The notes under the pieces were generated by a model that saw only the letters and a list, made by a program, of their open reading frames with translations, was not told where the DNA came from and ran no database searches. DNA of 64,000 nucleotides, taken from assembly GCF_030271835.1 (NCBI RefSeq), contig NZ_CP127389.1, forward strand, positions 248,001 to 312,000, given 5' to 3'. The first letter of the stretch is position 1. Each line of letters opens with the position of its first letter. Positions 41,256-49,917 of the stretch are shown here, piece after piece. Source of the DNA: Proteus appendicitidis (GTDB taxonomy: Bacteria > Pseudomonadota > Gammaproteobacteria > Enterobacterales > Enterobacteriaceae). Both the position numbers and the translations under genes were made by a program.

Positions 41256-41314
41256 GATCCTAACTTGCTCCCTGAATTCTTTTCAGAATTATCTATTCGC
41301 TCTAACCGTTAATG

Positions 41315-43000
41315 TTATTTATTCCCTTGATGGTTAACTAAAAAGAGTTTCATACGTTGATACGCATTTTTATCTGTTTCTATGGTTAAAGCCTGCGTTA
41401 ATTCACCGTAAAGATCATGAGGCAATAATGTGTCAGACCATGTTGAAAGAACATTCAGCGCCATATTTCTATCACGCAATGTCGGGCTGCGTAATTGCCT
41501 TTTGATCAGTGACCAGCCGATACCAGGAAAACCACCAAGATCTTGCATAATATATTCAACGGCATGATGGGGCTGATATTCAGAGTAGGTAGTTATTAAT
41601 GGATCATCTGTGCTATCGAATTCTGTTAATTCAATTTGTTGTTCTGCAAGTTTAACTACTCTTTCTATTTTATGAGAAGCATCCGTTTGCATTAATTGGT
41701 GCCACCAATCCGCATTGGGATTATCTTTTTGTAGTGAAAAGAGCAATTCCCAAATATCAAGGCGAAGAGATTTAGCAACAAGGCTTGCTTGGTAACTTTT
41801 TGAGCGAGAAGAGTTTTGTAATGCTTCGATAATGAGTATCGACCATTCTGGTTTTTGAATAATATTTTGTGAAGTGGAGATAATTTGTTGTTGGTATTGA
41901 TCGTCCCAGCCGAGAGACTCGAGTAATAACCAATCTTCACCACTATTTTGAACAAAGTCGGCGATTTCACAGACGCAATAAAGAAGTTTTAATTCTTTGG
42001 GTGGCAAAGAATCAACTTGTGAAATAAAAGTATTACACGCTTGGACGCCTTCTACATAATCATAGATATCTTTTGTAGGACCCCCATTAAGCAGTGCGCG
42101 TAAAAGATCACTACAACCAAGCAGTAACTCATTATCTAAAGGATGCGTATTCAACATCTCTAATAATGCGCCTTTTGTGACGCAGTCATAGGCCACATAT
42201 TCTGTCATTACGTTATTTTTATACCCTTCAGTCAGCAGCCAATAACGATTATTAATAGACAATGTTGAAGGCAGATATTCGATAAATTGGATACGTCCCC
42301 AGCCTTTTGTTCGTTGACCTAGGGAATATAAAAAAGGCTCCAATTCTTCACAAGAAAGGCGCTGTTTCAGCGAACGAATAGCATAAAGTGTAAATTCAGG
42401 GTGAAGGGCAAACAATAAAAGTAAACGTTGAGAAGGACTATCGCTAAATGTACCTAATAGCCCTAATGCAATTTTGATCGGATTTTTATCAGGGCTTGAC
42501 TTCAAGATCCACAAGATGAATTGAAAATAGACCTCATGATTAATCAATGTTTCATCTTGTTCTATTTTCTTTATCAGATGTGGAAGATAGGTAATAGGCG
42601 CGAGTTTATCTTGGCAGGCCATGGAATAAAAAGAATCAATATGCTCTTTATCAGGCAAAAGAACGAGATGTTTTATTGCATGATAGAGTGATAAGGCAAA
42701 TTCCTCACATGCTTTTTGAGAAGGTAGTTGCTCAATGGCTCGACCTATTCGTTGGTGCAAAATAATACCTTCACGAGCGCCAGCTGACCAACTAAAAGGT
42801 ATTGAATTATCAGGTTTTACTTTTAGATGTGCGTCTGACAATAGATTTAATTCATCAGGTAATGGTGTATCACCTATTTCATAAGGTCTTAATTGTGAAA
42901 AAATTGAAGGCGCAGAAGACGAGTAAACGTTAGGAAAGTCTACTGTGAGATCGATAGACAAAGGTGACTTACTGAAAAGCTTATTGCGCCAATTAGTCAT
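41315..43000 (-). CDS. hypothetical protein, 561 aa, helical-repeat-like
   Basis: I do not recognise a family. The protein is soluble, without a signal peptide or transmembrane helix, rich in Leu, and built of repeated amphipathic helices (for example PEFTLYAIRSLKQRL, DRNMALNVLSTWSDTLLP), suggesting a HEAT-like solenoid. Trp and Pro-Asp-Leu patches are scattered and no catalytic motif stands out. It is transcribed alone, upstream of ytfB on the same strand and divergent from the zinc operon, with no counterpart at this position in E. coli. Composition resembles neighbouring core genes, so recent transfer is not indicated. Confidence 0.7.
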   Translation of the reverse strand: MTNWRNKLFSKSPLSIDLTVDFPNVYSSSAPSIFSQLRPYEIGDTPLPDELNLLSDAHLKVKPDNSIPFSWSAGAREGIILHQRIGRAIEQLPSQKACEEFALSLYHAIKHLVLLPDKEHIDSFYSMACQDKLAPITYLPHLIKKIEQDETLINHEVYFQFILWILKSSPDKNPIKIALGLLGTFSDSPSQRLLLLFALHPEFTLYAIRSLKQRLSCEELEPFLYSLGQRTKGWGRIQFIEYLPSTLSINNRYWLLTEGYKNNVMTEYVAYDCVTKGALLEMLNTHPLDNELLLGCSDLLRALLNGGPTKDIYDYVEGVQACNTFISQVDSLPPKELKLLYCVCEIADFVQNSGEDWLLLESLGWDDQYQQQIISTSQNIIQKPEWSILIIEALQNSSRSKSYQASLVAKSLRLDIWELLFSLQKDNPNADWWHQLMQTDASHKIERVVKLAEQQIELTEFDSTDDPLITTYSEYQPHHAVEYIMQDLGGFPGIGWSLIKRQLRSPTLRDRNMALNVLSTWSDTLLPHDLYGELTQALTIETDKNAYQRMKLFLVNHQGNK

Positions 43001-43198
43001 AATAAATCCTATTTGTTTTGCCGTCTTAGTATAACTTTAGCGGAAAATAGGAGGGCTGGATAAAAAAAGCCAGAAAATCCACTTATATCACTAAAAAAAT
43101 TCCCACCTCAAAATTCCTCCCTTCTTAAGATCAAAAAAACAAATCAAAAAAAACTGGTCAATAAAATTAAAAAGGGGTACATTAGCGCAATTCCAAAT

Positions 43199-43213
43199 TG
43201 TTATATTATAACA
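43199..43213. promoter_or_regulatory. Zur box upstream of rpmE2
   Basis: TGTTATATTATAACA is a perfect 7-1-7 palindrome matching the γ-proteobacterial Zur consensus core (TGTTATANTATAACA). It is 24 bases before the rpmE2 ATG, over the expected promoter start region. Repression when zinc is plentiful is inferred from the known Zur regulon. Confidence 0.88.
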
Positions 43214-43236
43214 TTGCAAATAAAATGAGGTTTATT

Positions 43237-43485
43237 ATGAAACTAGGTATCCACCCTCAATATCGAACAGTGATTTTCCATGACACCAGCGCAGATGCTT
43301 ATTTTAAAGTGGGTTCAACCATCCAAACGGAAAAGACAATAGAGTATGAAGGGCAAACATACCCTTATGTGACATTAGATGTCTCCTCTCAATCACACCC
43401 ATTTTATACCGGTAAGCAGAAGACACATTCTCAAGAAGGTAATGTGGCACGCTTTAATAAACGTTTTGGTCAATTTATTAAGTAA
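43237..43485 (+). CDS. rpmE2: 50S ribosomal protein L31 type B (zinc-independent)
   Basis: 82-aa L31 paralogue beginning [28 protein letters not shown]. It lacks the CxxC zinc ribbon of RpmE, as expected for the C- form (YkgM) made under zinc starvation to free ribosomal zinc. The frame is open 13 codons upstream through the Zur box, but ATG 43237 with AATGAGG fits the family. Confidence 0.96.
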   Translation: MKLGIHPQYRTVIFHDTSADAYFKVGSTIQTEKTIEYEGQTYPYVTLDVSSQSHPFYTGKQKTHSQEGNVARFNKRFGQFIK

Positions 43486-43495
43486 GGAAGAAAAA

Positions 43496-43621
43496 ATGCA
43501 GGTATTAAGTTCATTAAAAAGCGCTAAACAACGTCATCCAGATTGTAAGGTGGTGCGTCGCCGTGGTCGCCTTTATGTGATTTGTAAATCAAATCCACGT
43601 TTTAAAGCGGTTCAGGGGTGA
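43496..43621 (+). CDS. rpmJ2: 50S ribosomal protein L36 type B
   Basis: 41-aa L36 paralogue (YkgO type): [48 protein letters not shown] lies before the ATG, 10 bases after rpmE2. It has only part of the zinc-ligand set of RpmJ (two Cys). The frame extends upstream as an alternative reading of rpmE2, but the start is certain from conservation. Confidence 0.95.
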   Translation: MQVLSSLKSAKQRHPDCKVVRRRGRLYVICKSNPRFKAVQG

Positions 43622-43625
43622 AATT

Positions 43626-44273
43626 ATGCAAAAGCCAGTTCTTTCTTGTATTTTAATCATGGGATTATTGGGTAGTGCAATGTCTGTTTTAGCACATAGC
43701 CACCATCATGAAAAAGTACAAACACAAGCACAGCGAGATGCAGCGAATGGGATTTTTGAGGACAAGGACGTTCTCAATCGCCAGCTTAGTGATTGGGATG
43801 GCGTATGGCAATCTGTAGAGCCTTATCTGGTGAGTGGCGAGCTAGATGAGGTTTTACAAAAGAAAGCAGAAACGAAAAAAGATAAAACGGTTGAAGAGTA
43901 CCGAGCCTATTACGCACAAGGCTATAAAACTGATGTGGATATGGTTGGTATTGAAAACAATATTATTGAGTTCCATAGAGGCGAGAACGTCGATAGCTGT
44001 GAATATCACTATGATGGTTATCGTATTCTACATTATGAGTCTGGTAAAAAAGGTGTACGTTATCTTTTCCGCTGTGATGATGCTAAAAGCCAAGCACCTA
44101 AATTTATTCAATTTAGCGACCATATTATTGCGCCAGAGAAAGCAGGGCACTTCCATTTATATATGGGCAATATATCGCAAGATGAATTACTTAAAGAACT
44201 AAGTAACTGGCCAACGTATTATCCTTATTCCATGAAAGCAGATGATATTGTTCATGAAATGCTTTATCACTGA
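43626..44273 (+). CDS. zinT: Periplasmic zinc-binding protein ZinT (YodA)
   Basis: 215-aa lipocalin-like periplasmic zinc chaperone that passes zinc to ZnuA and ZnuABC. Signal peptide about 1-23 (LLGSAMSVLA), then a His-rich HSHHHEK start; the zinc-site residues include the conserved HFHLYMG histidines near the C-terminus. ADRE-type motif is DWDGVWQSVEPYLVSGELD. It begins four bases after rpmJ2, so the three genes form one Zur-controlled operon. Confidence 0.95.
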   Translation: MQKPVLSCILIMGLLGSAMSVLAHSHHHEKVQTQAQRDAANGIFEDKDVLNRQLSDWDGVWQSVEPYLVSGELDEVLQKKAETKKDKTVEEYRAYYAQGYKTDVDMVGIENNIIEFHRGENVDSCEYHYDGYRILHYESGKKGVRYLFRCDDAKSQAPKFIQFSDHIIAPEKAGHFHLYMGNISQDELLKELSNWPTYYPYSMKADDIVHEMLYH

Positions 44274-44304
44274 TTTAAGTAAAATAAATAGAAAATAAAA
44301 TAAT

Positions 44305-44339
44305 AAAAAATCTTTAGCAAAGGAATGCTAGATTTTTTT
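44305..44339 (+). terminator. Terminator after zinT
   Basis: AAAATC-TTTAGCA pairs imperfectly with TGCTA-GATTTT (a bulge in the left arm), followed by T's. Confidence 0.7.
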
Positions 44340-44493
44340 AATTAATTATGTGGTCTAAAGAGAATAATAAAATAATTCATGTGAAAGTTATTTAATTAGT
44401 AAGTATACTCATATTTATTTAGTGATATATTAAACTAAGTCTATTCATTTTTTATTACCTAATATTTAATTAATTTTTTTAAAAGGAATTTTT

Positions 44494-44973
44494 ATGGCAT
44501 ATCCTATTTATTTAACTTTAAAAGGGAAAGTCCAAGGGTTAATTTCTGTTGGTTGTTCATCTCTTGATTCGATAGGAAACCGTTATCAACTTAATCATGA
44601 GGATGAAATTCAAGTGATTAGTTTAAATAATGGTTCTTTTCGTACACAAAATGCATCTTATCAACCGGTTATATTTACTAAACCCATAGATAAATCATCA
44701 CCACTACTTTCAACAGCCCTAGATAACAATGAGGTATTAGAAGCAACATTCACTTTTTATAGAACAAGCCAACATGGGCAACTTGAAAAATATTATGAAA
44801 TTAAACTGACAGAAGTTTCTCTAATTGAAGTTTCTGATATTTTCCCTGATTCAATAAATGATAATGAATCAATGCCATATCAGCGTATTCAAATGAAATA
44901 TACTTCAATCTCAAGAAATCATTTAGTCGGTAATACCTCTAGTTACAGTATTAATAGTGATATGATTAAGTAG
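44494..44973 (+). CDS. Hcp-like protein (type VI secretion tube family), orphan
   Basis: 159-aa protein with the start and fold signature of Hcp/TssD proteins: MAYPIYLTLKGKVQGLISVG, then HEDEIQVISLNNG, FTKPIDKSSPLLSTAL, EATFTFYRTSQHGQLEKYYEIKLTEV, and QRIQMKYTSISRNHL (compare Hcp DIDLRYESITWKH). Known Hcp rings form the T6SS tube and carry effectors in their lumen. The usual vgrG and baseplate genes are absent. Base composition is lower in GC than the flanking core, and it is convergent to the putative effector/immunity pair. AAAGGAA precedes the ATG. Confidence 0.82.
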   Translation: MAYPIYLTLKGKVQGLISVGCSSLDSIGNRYQLNHEDEIQVISLNNGSFRTQNASYQPVIFTKPIDKSSPLLSTALDNNEVLEATFTFYRTSQHGQLEKYYEIKLTEVSLIEVSDIFPDSINDNESMPYQRIQMKYTSISRNHLVGNTSSYSINSDMIK

Positions 44974-45001
44974 GATTTACAACATAATTAAAAGATATGT
45001 G

Positions 45002-45418
45002 CTATTTACACATATCTTTTGATATAACATATTCGCTTGGTGCAAAGATTGATTGTTTATAGCAAATATAATATCCCTTAGAGACTAAATCATATCTGAC
45101 ATAAAATGAAAAAAAGAAACTAAAAACAATTCCAGCTATTGCAATAATAGCAAGATAACCGGCGATTTTATTATTCATTTTTTGTATTTTTTTCTTATAT
45201 GCACAAAGAAAACCATAATATGAAAAATAAAAAGTTAAAGGAACCCCAAAGCAGAGTAATCCGGTCTGAAATGAGAATGCTATTCTGTCTTTCATTAAAA
45301 AGTAATCTATATAATTAATTATTGAGTAATAAAGTCCAAAAAACGATAAGAGTAAAATACATAGAGAAGATAGTATTAAATTAACCGGTTTTATTTCTAT
45401 TTTTTTTATTTTATCCAC
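45002..45418 (-). CDS. Three-TM membrane protein, putative immunity protein (DUF1240-like)
   Basis: 138-aa integral membrane protein with three hydrophobic helices at about 13-35, 47-72 and 86-108 and a Cys-containing extracytoplasmic tail (YYICYKQSIF...DMCK). Size, topology and position resemble DUF1240-like proteins encoded next to secreted toxins. Its start overlaps the end of the upstream putative effector by eight bases, implying coupled translation, the classic effector/immunity layout. Function as an immunity protein is inference. Confidence 0.6.
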   Translation of the reverse strand: MDKIKKIEIKPVNLILSSLCILLLSFFGLYYSIINYIDYFLMKDRIAFSFQTGLLCFGVPLTFYFSYYGFLCAYKKKIQKMNNKIAGYLAIIAIAGIVFSFFFSFYVRYDLVSKGYYICYKQSIFAPSEYVISKDMCK

Positions 45419-46247
45419 GGCTAAGTCTTCCCCATTGTGTAAAAAATTGATCAGGATGATAAGGTGTTTCAGGTTTTTTGTCTCGATAAGATTTTAGATT
45501 TTTAATTATGGTTTCACTTATCTTAAATTCATCATCTAATTTATATAGGGCAATCGCTACCACTAGACCCACAATAAATACACCTAAAGTAACGACTATA
45601 ATACTTGTTCCTCCTGCTAATGCAGCTGTTACTAAGCTACCCGTGAGTAAAGTTGTCATTTGCATACTAATAGCCAATTTTGCCATATCCATCGTTATAT
45701 TTACGAAAAAATTGGTGAGATCATATTCATCTCTAAATATTAGCTCTACAATTCTATAAGCTGCTGAAAAGACAATTGCAAAACGTGCTCCCCCAGTTGA
45801 AACTGAATTCATTCCTTGGGTTCCTACCCCCATATATATAATACGAGGATTATTTGCTAAGTATCGAGTTGCATTTAAATAAGTTCTAACGCCCGCATGA
45901 CCTGAAATTCTTATATAGACATTTCCATTTTTACCTACATATTCAGTCGCTGTGATATTAATATTTCTAAACTCATTAATAATCCTTTCAACTCTATATA
46001 ATTCATAGATATTTCCAGAATATGATGAAACAATATCACCAACACTAAATAAAGTGTCTTTCGATGATTTATAAGGTGTTGGGGTAGATAAGTTTTTTAG
46101 AACATAATCAGCTTCTTCAATGGTGATAAGTGCTGCAACATTTTCATCATCTTCGGTATCATTAAGGATCCGTTCAATTCTTTTCTTATTGTTGTATTGT
46201 TCTTCTCTATCCCAATCAATAACGGTGGTATCGTATATATAGCCCAT
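45411..46247 (-). CDS. Putative membrane-active T6SS effector with YafU-like C-terminal domain
   Basis: 278-aa protein without signal peptide. The N-terminal part (1-105) is acidic and polar; a central segment (106-145, GNVYIRISGHAGVRTYLNATRYL, MGVGTQG) recalls segments seen in T6SS-linked cargo proteins. Residues 177-250 (DLTNFFVNITMDMAKLA..., then a Gly/Ala/Val-rich hydrophobic hairpin 191-236, then YKLDDEFKISETI) resemble E. coli YafU. The absence of a signal sequence with buried membrane helices suits a secreted pore-former kept soluble until delivery. The downstream gene overlaps by eight bases and is the likely immunity protein. Confidence 0.6.
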   Translation of the reverse strand: MGYIYDTTVIDWDREEQYNNKKRIERILNDTEDDENVAALITIEEADYVLKNLSTPTPYKSSKDTLFSVGDIVSSYSGNIYELYRVERIINEFRNINITATEYVGKNGNVYIRISGHAGVRTYLNATRYLANNPRIIYMGVGTQGMNSVSTGGARFAIVFSAAYRIVELIFRDEYDLTNFFVNITMDMAKLAISMQMTTLLTGSLVTAALAGGTSIIVVTLGVFIVGLVVAIALYKLDDEFKISETIIKNLKSYRDKKPETPYHPDQFFTQWGRLSRG

Positions 46248-46663
46248 ATAAAAAGATCCTTTTTTTATAAATTTGGATTAGATTAATAAAATTTATAGTT
46301 TTATGCAATTAAAAATATTCGTTATTAGATTAACCAATTAAAAAATTAGCTTAATGCTATATGGGTTTTTATTTCTTATTATTTCATATTTTATGATGAT
46401 TATTTTGATTGTTATGGTATTTATTTTCTTTATCTTTTTAATTTTATTTAAAGAAATAATATCCACTCTTATAAGAGAAGTTGTTTTTATTTTTATATTA
46501 GTAATAAATAGATTAAGGATATATAAATTCTATTTTTTATCTTTTTGTTAAATAAGGGATTTTAATTTTTTTAGATAATAAGAGAAAATAATAAGAAAAA
46601 AGAGTAAGAAAAAAGTAGTAGCATCCATGCTGACTTACTTTTATAAGTTGGGTTAACGATTAT
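46248..46663. other. AT-rich intergenic region between the effector gene and gabD
   Basis: Holds the presumed promoter of the effector/immunity pair (minus strand). A plus-strand frame at 46354-46551 gives a 65-aa Ile/Phe-only hydrophobic stretch with no ribosome site and is not accepted as a gene. The gabD terminator lies at its right end. Confidence 0.5.
46610..46642 (-). terminator. Terminator after gabD
   Basis: On the minus strand AAGTA...AGCAT-gg-ATGCT...TACTT-like arms form a nested hairpin followed by TTTTTT. It lies just past the gabD stop. Confidence 0.65.
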
Positions 46664-48112
46664 TTATAATCCTTGGCAGAGATACTTCATCTCCATATAG
46701 TCTTCAATACCGTGTTCAGAGCCTTCACGACCTAAACCTGATTGTTTAATTCCTCCAAATGGCGCAACTTCATTAGAAATTAAACCCGTATTAATGCCCA
46801 CCATGCCGTATTCTAAATTTTCAGCAACACGCCAAATACGCTGTGGATTTTCACTATAAAAATAAGCCGCTAAACCATAAATAGTGTTATTGGCTAAATG
46901 TACTACTTCATCTTCATTTTCAAAGATAACTAAAGGTGCTACAGGGCCAAAGATCTCTTCTTCAAGGATATGGCTATCGGCAGGTACATTACCCACAACA
47001 GTAGGCTGGAAGAAGTTTTCACCCGCTTTATCACTTTCACCACCACAAAGTAGTGTCGCACCGCGTTTTAGTGTGTCAGCCAGTAAAGATTGTGATTTTT
47101 CAACTGCTTTGCGATTAATAAGAGGTCCAATAGTGACACCTTCTTTAAAACCGTTTCCTACTTTGAGCTTTTTGACAGCAGCAACAAAACGTTCACTAAA
47201 TTGTTGGTAAACATCTTTATGAATATAAAAACGGTTAGCACAAACACAGGTTTGCCCTGCATTGCGGAATTTAGCGCCCATAGCCCCTTCAACGGCTTTA
47301 TCAATATCGGCATCGTTAAACACGATAAATGGCGCATTGCCGCCCAATTCTAAAGAGACTTTTTTTACGCTATCAGAACATTGGCGCATTAATAAACGTC
47401 CAACACCTGTCGAGCCAGTAAAACTTAATTTGCGAACACGGTTATCAGAGGTAAAGACTTCGCCAATTTTAATGGCATCACCTGTAACAATATTAATCAC
47501 ACCCGCAGGAATACCAGCTTGAGCCGCTAATTCCGCTAAAGCTAATGCGGTGTAAGGTGTTTCATTGGCAGGTTTAATCACCATCGTACAACCCGCAGCT
47601 AATGCTGGAGCGGCTTTGCGGGTGATCATCGCTGCTGGGAAGTTCCAAGGTGTAATAGCAGCACAAACACCAATACCTTGTTTAATCACCATCAAACGTT
47701 TGTCAGCAGAAGGTGAGGGAATAATTTCACCGTTGGTTCTCTTTCCTTGTTCTGCAAACCACTCGATAAAAGAAGCCGCATAAGTAATTTCACCCTCTGC
47801 TTCAGCAACAGGTTTACCTTGCTCAAAGGTCATTAGTTCAGCCAATTTTCTTTTATTTTCAGTGATTAATCTAAACCAGTTTTGCAATAACGCTCCGCGC
47901 TGATGTGCTGTAAGTGCGCGCCATTTTGGTAAGGCTTTTTGTGCAGCATCAACAGCCATTATTGCTTCTTGAGTTGCCATATTGGGTACAGTACCGAGCA
48001 AAGTACCCGTGGCAGGATCGATAACATCAACGGTTTCGTTATTTTTAGCATTACACCAAAGACCATCAATATAGCCTTGTTCGCGGAAATAGGGATTTGT
48101 CGTTATCTTCAC
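46664..48112 (-). CDS. gabD: Succinate-semialdehyde dehydrogenase [NAD(P)+]
   Basis: 482-aa aldehyde dehydrogenase oxidising succinate semialdehyde to succinate in GABA/putrescine breakdown. Catalytic Cys289 is in NAGQTCVCANR, with the second Cys two residues on as in GabD; general base Glu255 is in SLELGGNAP; the Rossmann motif is FTGSTGVG (231-238). Length equals E. coli GabD. No gabT or gabP is adjacent, so it stands alone here, unlike the E. coli csiD-lhgO-gabDTP operon. Confidence 0.92.
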   Translation of the reverse strand: MKITTNPYFREQGYIDGLWCNAKNNETVDVIDPATGTLLGTVPNMATQEAIMAVDAAQKALPKWRALTAHQRGALLQNWFRLITENKRKLAELMTFEQGKPVAEAEGEITYAASFIEWFAEQGKRTNGEIIPSPSADKRLMVIKQGIGVCAAITPWNFPAAMITRKAAPALAAGCTMVIKPANETPYTALALAELAAQAGIPAGVINIVTGDAIKIGEVFTSDNRVRKLSFTGSTGVGRLLMRQCSDSVKKVSLELGGNAPFIVFNDADIDKAVEGAMGAKFRNAGQTCVCANRFYIHKDVYQQFSERFVAAVKKLKVGNGFKEGVTIGPLINRKAVEKSQSLLADTLKRGATLLCGGESDKAGENFFQPTVVGNVPADSHILEEEIFGPVAPLVIFENEDEVVHLANNTIYGLAAYFYSENPQRIWRVAENLEYGMVGINTGLISNEVAPFGGIKQSGLGREGSEHGIEDYMEMKYLCQGL

Positions 48113-48361
48113 TTAATACCTCTCTGAACACATTATATATTGATATTTATAAGGCTAGGCAGTTTAGTGCCTATTTGTAATTATATGCCTGTGTTGTGAT
48201 GTTGTGAAAATAAGTATGACAAATGCCAATAAAAAAACGTTAAAACGCGGTGAATAGAGTCAATTGCTTACGTTTTTAATGAATCTCAAGGCTGAAGGTT
48301 TACGCTGTACCTTACCACTGTTATTCTTGGATTTAACTTTCATAAAAAACAGGTATTTTTC

Positions 48362-48982
48362 ATGTCAAAACCATCATTTGATTCTATTGAATCACAGGCA
48401 AGTTACGGTATTGGTCTGCAAGTCGGTCAACAACTGACTGAGTCAGGTCTTCAAGGATTAGAGCCAGCAGCACTGTTAGCTGGCTTGACCGATGCATTAG
48501 AAGGTAATGCGCCTTCTGTACCTGTTGAAACATTACACAATGCCTTACGTACTATGCACGAGCGTGCTGAAGCTGTGCGTCAAGAACGCCAAGCAGAACT
48601 GGCTGATGCTGGTAAAGTTTTCTTAGAAGAAAATGTGAAAAATGAAGGCGTTCAAGTTACAGAATCAGGTTTACAGTACAAAGTCCTGACTGCGGGCGAA
48701 GGTGCAATCCCTGCGCGTACTGATCATGTTCGTGTTCATTACACAGGGCGTTTAATTGATGGTACTGTGTTTGATAGCTCAGTTCAGCGCGGTCAACCTG
48801 CTGAATTCCCAGTAAATGGCGTTATCGCAGGCTGGATTGAAGCATTAACATTAATGCCAGTAGGCTCAAAATGGGAATTATATATTCCTTACCAATTAGC
48901 TTATGGCGAACGTGGTGCGGGTGCGGCTATTCCTCCATTCGCGACATTAGTATTTGAAGTAGAATTATTAGAAATTTTATAA
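48362..48982 (+). CDS. fklB: FKBP-type peptidyl-prolyl isomerase FklB
   Basis: 206-aa PPIase. N-terminal dimerisation domain ([20 protein letters not shown]), linking helix at about 65-100, and an FKBP domain from about 115 ([18 protein letters not shown]..., [22 protein letters not shown]). No signal peptide, so FklB (cytoplasmic) rather than FkpA. Synteny to ytfB is broken by the accessory block, but fklB-cysQ-ytfJ-ytfK-ytfL-msrA keeps E. coli order. Confidence 0.95.
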   Translation: MSKPSFDSIESQASYGIGLQVGQQLTESGLQGLEPAALLAGLTDALEGNAPSVPVETLHNALRTMHERAEAVRQERQAELADAGKVFLEENVKNEGVQVTESGLQYKVLTAGEGAIPARTDHVRVHYTGRLIDGTVFDSSVQRGQPAEFPVNGVIAGWIEALTLMPVGSKWELYIPYQLAYGERGAGAAIPPFATLVFEVELLEIL

Positions 48983-49010
48983 TTTCTTATTCTGCGGCAA
49001 ATTAGAGTAA

Positions 49011-49040
49011 AAAATAGCTGGTTTTTGCCAGCTATTTTTG
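49011..49040 (+). terminator. Terminator after fklB
   Basis: AAATAGCTGG pairs with CCAGCTATTT around a T-rich loop, followed by TTG. Confidence 0.85.
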
Positions 49041-49124
49041 TCTCTATACTAAAATAAAGAGACAGTAGGGTAATTAATTTTTATAAGAGAAGTTATCTGC
49101 TTATAGAAATAAGAGAGGTGTATG

Positions 49125-49865
49125 ATGTTAGAACAAGTCAGCAAATTAGCCCGCCAAGCAGGTATGGCGATAATGCAAATCTACCAGCAATCAGAGCCTA
49201 TCCAAGTACAGGAAAAAAGCGATAATTCACCTGTCACAGAGGCTGATTTGGCCGCTCACCAAATTATCAAACAAGGACTTGCTTCTATTGCCCCTGATAT
49301 ACCTCAATTATCTGAAGAAGATCCCCCTGAATGGGAAGTTCGTCGTCATTGGGATCGCTATTGGTTGATTGATCCTTTAGATGGAACTAAAGAATTTATC
49401 AGCAAAAATGGTGAGTTTACGGTGAATATCGCCTTAATTGAAAAAGGTATTCCCGTTTTAGGCGTTGTCTATGCACCAGTTCAAAATGTGTTATATGCAG
49501 CTGCTAATAAACAAGCATGGAAAGAAGTGTGTGGTCGTAAATTACCTATTCATGCGAGCCGTGCTGAACCGCCAGTGATTGTGATTAGCCGTTCTCATCA
49601 AGATGATGAATTAAAAGAGTATTTATCTCAACTTGGTGAACATCAAACGGTGGCAGTTGGCTCTTCTTTAAAATTTTGTCTTGTAGCAGAAGGTAAAGCA
49701 CAACTTTATCCTCGCTTTGGACCAACACACACATGGGATACTGCCGCAGGTCATGCCATTGCGATTGCCGCCGGCGCACATGTCACCGATTGGAAAGGAA
49801 TAACGTTAGATTATTCTGCTAAAGAGTCGCTGATAAACCCAGGATTTAGAGTTTCTATTTTTTAA
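49125..49865 (+). CDS. cysQ: 3'(2'),5'-bisphosphate nucleotidase CysQ
   Basis: 246-aa Mg-dependent, Li-sensitive phosphatase that clears PAP formed in sulfate assimilation. Inositol-monophosphatase-fold motifs: [18 protein letters not shown] (metal-binding aspartates) and [10 protein letters not shown]. The second of two adjacent ATGs is preferred: AGAGG is six bases upstream and the protein then has the E. coli length. Confidence 0.95.
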   Translation: MLEQVSKLARQAGMAIMQIYQQSEPIQVQEKSDNSPVTEADLAAHQIIKQGLASIAPDIPQLSEEDPPEWEVRRHWDRYWLIDPLDGTKEFISKNGEFTVNIALIEKGIPVLGVVYAPVQNVLYAAANKQAWKEVCGRKLPIHASRAEPPVIVISRSHQDDELKEYLSQLGEHQTVAVGSSLKFCLVAEGKAQLYPRFGPTHTWDTAAGHAIAIAAGAHVTDWKGITLDYSAKESLINPGFRVSIF

Positions 49866-49883
49866 ATAGACCAAATAAGGTTG

Positions 49884-49906
49884 TAGCCCTTTATATAAAA
49901 GGGCTA
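49884..49906. terminator. Hairpin between convergent cysQ and ytfJ
   Basis: TAGCCCTTT pairs with AAAGGGCTA around a 5-base loop. It lacks a long T run, so termination strength is uncertain. Confidence 0.55.
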
Positions 49907-49917
49907 TAACACAGAGA

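Noticed and set aside
46354..46551. 65-aa hydrophobic ORF
   Set aside because: An Ile/Phe/Leu-only product from AT-rich DNA with no ribosome site; expected by chance at this composition.
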